Assembly: GCA_005406025.1 (NCBI GenBank)
Contig: BGZK01001477.1
Location: 1 to 64,000 of the forward strand
Reading direction: 5' to 3'
DNA: 64,000 nucleotides
Source: Eumeta japonica
Lineage: Eukaryota > Arthropoda > Insecta > Lepidoptera > Psychidae
Shown piece by piece: positions 57,301 to 64,000 of this stretch. The first letter of the stretch is position 1, and the number at the start of each line of letters is the position of its first letter. The notes beneath the pieces are model-generated. The model saw nothing but the letters and a program-made list of their open reading frames with translations. It was not told the origin of the DNA and did no database searches. The position numbers and the translations under genes were made by a program.

Positions 57301-58460
57301 AGTATATTAATATTGAAAGGGTTGGAATGAGTCTAAAAATATAATCTAGAATGTTCAAACGAAATTTCGGAAATGTTTCTGTGAGCCAATGACAAACAAA
57401 TGAACGATTATTAATAAAATGGATATGGAATTAAATATTAGCAACATTATGGTGTTTGAAAAAGGCGAATGAATGCTTCTTGTCGGAATGAATATGAGAA
57501 TGAAAAGGAGAATGAATACCGGAAATAAACTGAATTGGGCCTTGTTTGCTATTACGAATAGTGAAAGAGTTTCATGACAAGTGCGTTTGGCTATTCATGG
57601 TGAGGTCCTGATCCTTATGTTTATGCGCAGAAGTGAAAGTTTGAATCAATTAAAATTAAGGAAGTTAGGGAATAAATTAAAATTGATTGAAAAAATGTCA
57701 TTTATTATTATTATTTTTTAATGACTCACTTTTTCACCTTATTAAATTTTTGAAGTTGTTAATAACAACCCTTATTTTTAAGCGCTTTAAGTCTGTTAAT
57801 TTTAGTGAAACCCAAAGAAATCAACAAATCGTTTTGATACATGCCCTACCACTTTTAGTTAAGATTTTATCTAGCTCTTACAGTTTTTATTTAATATCAC
57901 TAAGACCTTTTTTTTGTTTCTCTTCGGAAGTTAGGAATGACTTCCGTCCATTATTTTTAGATGTTTCAAAATCACTAAGATATTTCAAAAATATCGAAAC
58001 TAAATGGCGCATGGATGTGAACCTGTTGTATTTATTGTCAGTTATAACAAGTGGTTACCCTTAGCGGGATCGTATGGCTTTAAGAACATTAATTCAAGGC
58101 TTTCATCACGTTTGTGGAATAGTGTGGCCGTTTGTATACTTACAAAAAATAAAATATATAGTCTCTACTTACTCTTACACGTAATACTGATGTGTGACTT
58201 ACGAAGGAGCGTGATAGGACTACATATTTTCTTGTCTAAAGCAACCCATTAAAATATAATTTCATTTAGTTATTGTAATAATTGTAATTATAGTTTTTAT
58301 CAAAGAATACGATGTGAATAACGTATTGTTTAGTGTGTATGGCCAACATAATCGAAAACATTACTCTACTTTTTATTATATTTTAATCTGTCATGTGTAT
58401 GTATATACATGTAAAGTTGAATAAAAAATGAAAAGAAAAAATCTTTTACCTCCTCAAAAA
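57301..58460. other. Intergenic, no recognised gene
   Basis: Two overlapping + strand open frames (57687-58064 and 58004-58252) have no motif I recognise, and no splice or homology support. The region may be an old element. Confidence 0.4.
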
Positions 58461-58477
58461 ATTCTCACTATCCATGT

Positions 58478-58960
58478 TTTGACGTGACAACGTCTTATAA
58501 ATTGGTTTGCCGGGTGACACTTCAAGAAACTGCGTTACGCTCCGCTCACGTTATGCGCTCACAATGAGAGCGAGTGAGAGGCACGCGTCCCTTCCACTCG
58601 GGCATGGTTAGCCCGCCTAAGAGCGAGAGAGAGACAGACAAAAAGTGAAAGGCGCGCGTCCCTTCCACCTCAGATAGGAACAAGTTAAGTTGTAGTAAAC
58701 GCTGTTTCATTGTACGCAAATGTATTGCAAGTTATTGTATGGATATTTGTATATAAATACGTATGTATGTAAAGGTAAAATAAAATTTTGTTAATATGAA
58801 ATTCAGTGCGAGATTCTTTGTATAAATTAATGTTTTAAATATAATTCTTTGTATAAATAAATGTTTTAAATTGTTACTATTATTTCATCCTTCTTCCTAC
58901 TATACGAATGAATATTCACATTAAAATGATTTTACCACTCAAAGTCGTTGTCACGTAAAA
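58478..58960. repeat. Possible non-autonomous DNA element with short inverted ends
   Basis: The left end TTTGACGTGACAACG (58478-58492) and the reverse complement of the right end at 58941-58960 (TTTTACGTGACAACGACTTT) share ACGTGACAACG. Inside are two copies of a (G/A)GGC(A/G)CGCGTCCCTTCCAC unit (58579-58597 and 58650-58668) and an exact-but-one 28-base direct repeat (58813-58840 and 58844-58871). The left sequence is of a kind I recall from other Lepidoptera. Confidence 0.45.
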
Positions 58961-60294
58961 CTTTCGCCCGTATACCGACTTTACAGGCAACCAATTTTTT
59001 TTTTGAAAATATTAACATAATTGAAGTTTTGATTACCTTTTTGGCAAAATGCTATAAGTATATAAAACACGGTATGCATAATAGCCATCAAAGAGAATTG
59101 TAGTGAATAAAAAAATAATTTTACCTAAATTTTATTGTCTAATTACTGAATAAGTTATACCAATTAATCAATAAATCAATTGATTTGAATGTGAATATCT
59201 AGATTAGAGGATAACGAGAGGATCGAAAAAAAAAATGTAAAGTAATAATTCAGTATTCAAAAGGAAAATAGTTTTTAACATATCTCTCTACATCCACATG
59301 TCACTTCTCGCGATAGAGGGTAACTTTCGGAGACATTCTTCCAATAGGCAAAAAAAAAAAGTAGTATGCCCACATTATCAGATGGCGCTTTTAATATAAA
59401 ATATCAGATAGATGGCGGTTTTAGAATAACATTAAACGGTATGACAGCCACATCTCGTAAATTTATTGATAATGCCACTTACAGCCGTCATACAATTAAT
59501 TCTGTGCAATGGCTGTCCTTTCAATCGCAAGGTTATTTTAAATGTCTCGAGCGAGTCCAAAACATTTCTATATCATGAACAGAAAAATGCAATCGCAACC
59601 TTTCTTTTTTTTTCGCAATTTTTTCACAGTCACATAAATTGTAATACTTTATTTCTTTTAAGTAGAAAGAATACGAATCAATATTAATAACTTATCTACA
59701 TTAAATATAAAAGAAATTTAGGGTGCTGAGAGAAATATAAATGAAAACTATGCAAAGGGCATGCAAACTTGTTTGTCGAGAAAAGTCCACGCCTACGAGT
59801 ATATACATTACAACGCATGAAACTCTACCGCTTTGAATTACTTGTGAATGGTGCAATGCGCAGGTTCAGCGTTTTCTGACCCGTGTTCCTATTTTACGCC
59901 ATTGCGACATTTTCGTGATTTACTTACCAGCAGCAGAGCTTCGTGCGTTGTATTGTACTTGACACCGCGATGGACACGCATCGCAAAACGATTGTGAAAT
60001 GAATATATGACATACCAAGATGAAGGTGTACATTTGCGTTAAACAAAATATTTATAATACTTTTTACTTTTTGGTTTTTATCTGTTGTAGTACCTACATC
60101 TAGATGCAAAAATATCAATATCAGTCGTTATGATAACATGTTACTCAAAAACATAATTATTACTTTCTCTGGTATTGATCGGACAGGGACTACTCCCACT
60201 ATAGATATAAATATTGTGTGTATAGAGTCCCAGTACGTCCTATGCCCTGCGTATTATGCAATCCGAGATATCCATGTGTTTGAGTGGGTTATAT

Positions 60295-60311
60295 TACACA
60301 CACACACACAC

Positions 60312-60349
<38 letters not shown>
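60295..60349. repeat. Palindromic compound microsatellite
   Basis: (AC)n at 60295-60311, then (AT)n, then (GT)n to 60349. Because (AC)n and (GT)n are complementary, the run can fold on itself. Confidence 0.9.
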
Positions 60350-60689
60350 ATTAGTACACATTGCAATTATTACATTTATAATAGTAGTGAGTAGTGAATC
60401 GATGAAGAGGCAGTTGGAACTTTCAATTTAGCCGTTTTAACTAACCCTTCATCGGAGTGAAATGAGCTCTTTGATAAACAGTTCAACATAATGGAAAAGA
60501 GCACGAAATTATAATCGAAATGTATTAGAACAATGATTAGATGCAATTCAGTTCCTATTTATTCGTACTTTTTCTTAAGCGTCAATACTTAAAAGTAATG
60601 TCTCATTGTTGACAAAGACTTTTAATGTAGTTAAGTCAATATTGTCTACCGCGAACAAGGCTCGACGTTGGCAATATTACATACCCCGT

Positions 60690-60965
60690 AATAAATTAAT
60701 TTAATTAAAAACCTGAATTTTACAATTTGTTCCGGATATTTGCAATTTATTCACGGAACGCTAAAAAGGAATCAAAACCTTGATAATTTATAATATAGAC
60801 AGTTTTCGCCAGCAGTTTCACCCGTGTGGAGGTAGAAGAAATTTGTATAAATTTTATACCAACGATAATATGTTCCCATAATGATTCCGATCTCACTTCA
60901 AGTCCTCGATTTCGTCTCGACTTAGGTCCCGAAATCGGTCCTGTTCGTGATCCCAATCTCAATTC
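60690..60965 (-). repeat. Dispersed repeat with satellite-like end and R4 purine tract
   Basis: TTCACGGAACGCTAAAAAGG and TCAAAACCTTGAT, then TTCACCCGTGTGGAGG, match the end of the 104-bp array (24525-24615). Then R4-type sequence follows on the minus strand (60870-60965), with GATTGGGATC and GAGATCGGAATC. Confidence 0.55.
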
Positions 60966-61389
60966 TATGTATTATCCCATTTTTATGTGTTATTCAATTC
61001 TAACACAATTCTGGAATAAGTACCCTAAATATTGGTCCGTAAACTCTTTTACATACAAGTGAATGTCGCACCGTAAGTGGTTTAACAGTTTCGAAGATAC
61101 ACCTGACAAATAGTCAGACAGTTAAATAAAAAAATTGGAAATGATAATTTTCTTTCATCTATATCTTCTTCTAATAATTACAAACAAAAGAAGATATAAG
61201 GCAAATTGGTTTAGCCGTTTTCATGTGATGATGTTACATACAAGCGGAATTGCATTTTACTTTGTATAAATAAATCAAAATATGTATTACATAAGCAATT
61301 TAATTATTCGCTTAAAATATTTCTATGCAAACAATTGAATGATGATCCTAACGAGTCCAGCGGAAAGTGGTAGTTTAATTTTCATGCTG

Positions 61390-61780
61390 TAGAAACGAGT
61401 TATTCGTGTTGTGTATGATTTGAGACCAATGTTATCTCTCAAACAAAAATTTAAGGAAATCGGTATTTTAACTTTAGCATCACAATACATATACAAAAAC
61501 CTGGTATATGTCAAGAGAAATATAGAATCGTTCAAAAAATTAGCGACTTTCATAACACTACACTAGACATAAGAACAATCTGGCTGTTCATAAAACCCGT
61601 CTAAGCAAAGTTAGCAAATAATTTAAGGCGCAATGTGTGCACTTTTATAATAAGATCTCAGCTGAAATTCAAAATTTACCATTTTATGAATTTAAACGTC
61701 TCGTTAAAAGAAAGATATACGGCAAGGGTTATTATACCGTGTCTGAATATATTAATGAAAAAAGCCCACGTAATTGAATT
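61390..61780 (+). mobile_element. Non-LTR retrotransposon (jockey-like) C-terminal fragment
   Basis: The + strand reads KRVIRVVYDLRPMLSLKQKF, then EIGILTLASQYIY, then after stops KTRLSKVSN, CVHFYNKISAEIQNLPFYEF and GYYTVSEYINEKSPRN. This is the C-terminal end typical of insect non-LTR polymerase proteins. It is broken by stops. It would follow directly after the block preserved at 16326-16690, but the two are separate insertions. Confidence 0.75.
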
Positions 61781-64000
61781 GCTCAGCTATCAGGTTGCTT
61801 CACATTATTTCTAAATGTCGATTAAATTATTAATTACTCAATACTTTGTAGTGATGAGCAAAAAAAGAGCAACCCTGGAGTTTCTTGCCCACTCTTCTCA
61901 AGGTGAATTAGCATTTGGGATGGGTGGCAATGTTGAAATGAATTTATTAATGACGTATTGCAAGTGTAATTTTCTCGTTTCATTCTTAAATTGTCAGTTG
62001 TCGGGGAAAATTGAAATTAATTAACATCCTCATCAATTTTAAGGCGTTGCAATGATTGGTTTCTCAATTGGTTTGCAATGATAAAATTTTCAACGCGTTT
62101 TGAGGGATACTTTCATAATATCTAGTGTTTGTTTATTATTCATACTTCATCTGCAGTAAAAAAAATTAAATTTAGTAAGTACCTACCTAGGCAAGCGAAC
62201 TTTATTCGTTCGCTTTTTCATTTGAGTTTTTTGTATAAATTTAATATAATTTTTCATGGCAAAAGATGCTCATATTCATTTCCAACAAAAAAATATTTTA
62301 GTATTTTACTTAAATAATGCTAACAGTTAGATCGCAAAATGTATCCGTGTTTCATTTAAATAGTGCTATTTCAGTATTCTATATAAATACATACATCGCA
62401 AAATCTATCTCAGTATTTAATTTAAATAACCGCACAATTTATTTCAATGTTTTATTTAAATAGTGCCGCGTAGGTATCAAAATCCAAAGCCGGACACTAG
62501 AGTGCGCTGAAGCTGTATCCGTTTAGGAAGATAAAATACTCTGAAATGGTGTGGTTTGCTACTTAATAACTTTATGTTTTGTATATAGTTGAACTTATAA
62601 AAAAAGTTAGAAGTTCAATGCCAATATGAATGCTGAATTAGTGTCTAAACAGACCAATGTTCATCACCATTTGGTTGATTATATTAAGATCAATGTAAAA
62701 TGTTACATCACATAATTTAGACCAATGTAATAATGAGTACTGAGTACATCTATTTACATTGGCCTAGGCCAATTTCATTAAATGCCAGTGATCTATAAAT
62801 TTTGTCGAAAATTCATATTATTTTGTTCAAAAGTGTTGTATATACAGTTCAGCAAATATAAGGAAATATTTGTAATACATGCAAAAAACAATGTTTGCAA
62901 GGAATGACAAAAAATATTAAGCAGCTTGTGCATTTTAATTGAATTTAGTCTTACCTTTTCCACGATTTCCTTGTAAAATAATTTTTAACAATTCACTTTT
63001 ACAAATCAACAATAAAGTCAAAACACATCTTAAAAGTGAATCAAGAGGAAGATCATGGAAGAGGCTTAAATATTTAATTTAAACGTTATAATGGGGTACA
63101 ATGTATAATATGAAATTTTAAAATACAAAAATATGTTGTGAATTAATTATAAAAATTTATTTATAAAATCACATTATCAAGATAATCTCTAGGAAAAAAG
63201 TATCTAAAAATATAGTACAGTCTTATGGTAATCTGCTAAATTGGAAATAAGTAATTATATTAAGTATATCAGTGAATAAAACACACAATTTAATTTAATA
63301 AACAAGAGATTTGTGAATTATCACTGGTGACACATGAATCAAAACTTCATAAACCTTAATACGCCAAATTATTCAGTTGACGTCATTGCAGTAAACAAAT
63401 ACCGAAATAAGATTGCAAGGATAATGACTTATAAATAAAATAATTGTTGTGGAAATGCAAAATTTGAGCACTTGACCACAATAACCCACAGCATATTTTT
63501 ATTAAATATGACTTTAAGGTCTAAAACACCTTGTAGGTTATTGTTGAGTCTGTTAAAATAACATTAATGTTAGATACTTTCAATCATATTAACAAATATG
63601 TGAACGTTTCATCCCATAGCACCACCAAATTCTTACAAATTACGATTATTAGTAATAATATCCAACATTTACATAAAAAGTTATTTCAATCATTTAAAAA
63701 CACTACAATGCACACATAATATGCTAATAACTTACAGTTATCAAAGAACATTTGGGTGTTGTTAGTTTGAAAAGAACGGTTGTGTGGTTTGAGACATATT
63801 TTTAAAACAGAATAATCATACAGTATTACTTTATTCCACCACTCCTAATTAGGTTAGTGCAACTGGCAGCAAAACTTATAAAACATTATGACAACAATAT
63901 TTGTTATCATAGGAATTATATATAAGTATTTATAAGCACAATTTAACTATAATCACATGGAAAGAAATTGTATGCTGCTACAGAACAATATAAAATTCGT
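61781..64000. other. AT-rich DNA at the right edge, no confirmed gene
   Basis: No recognised gene. A possible minus-strand exon at 62954-63059 is described in the findings. The frames at 61815-62024 and 62129-62317 show no motif. Confidence 0.4.

Noticed and set aside
57687..58252. Two open frames of 125 and 82 codons upstream of fzy
   Set aside because: AT-rich, overlapping in different frames, no motif recognised and no splice sites that join them to anything.

Overview
The window is insect nuclear DNA, most probably from a moth or butterfly. It is strongly AT-rich. Genes are split into many small exons with GT/AG introns, and the introns carry many decayed transposable elements of kinds common in Lepidoptera. 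I see no bacterial-style operons, tRNA or rRNA genes, or CRISPR array. The species assignment is an inference from gene structure and repeat types.

Three genes are supported. (1) At the left edge, on the + strand, is the last coding exon of an exportin-4 (XPO4) homologue, ending at 1591. (2) Positions 9873-39864 (+) hold a gene of at least 14 coding exons. It encodes a divergent SLC6-type membrane protein of about 1,170 residues with a long acidic/serine-rich N-terminus and a long C-terminus. It resembles the insect orphan transporter bedraggled (bdg). I joined the exons by hand and the reading phase holds at every junction. (3) Positions 57082-45891 (- strand) hold a complete CDC20/fizzy homologue: ten coding exons whose phases all agree, 542 residues, running from the MAQF start through the C-box and WD40 propeller to a terminal Ile-Arg tail. 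The bdg-like gene and fizzy converge. The three genes share no obvious pathway: nuclear transport, membrane transport, and APC/C activation.

The rest is introns and intergenic DNA, rich in repeats. Identifiable remnants are two mariner fragments (5445-5656 + and 28566-28960 -), a THAP-domain exon relic between inverted TGACGTCA-containing repeats (about 4170-4595), two non-LTR reverse transcriptase fragments (16326-16690 and 61390-61780), a Penelope-like GIY-YIG fragment (36190-36640), tRNA-derived SINE-like copies, a dispersed family with copies near 1, 12750, 20000 and 48720, and a satellite of about 104 bp at 23620-24545. Several near-perfect hairpins occur in introns and intergenic DNA, the best at 667-937 and 18271-18318.

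I found no convincing new multi-gene system. The most unusual coding signal is that the SLC6-like protein has lost the residues that normally bind the two sodium ions while keeping the extracellular Arg/Asp gate pair. Other points worth a look are the GC-rich exons inside AT-rich genes, the 104-bp array that shares its end with a dispersed repeat, and the palindromic elements.
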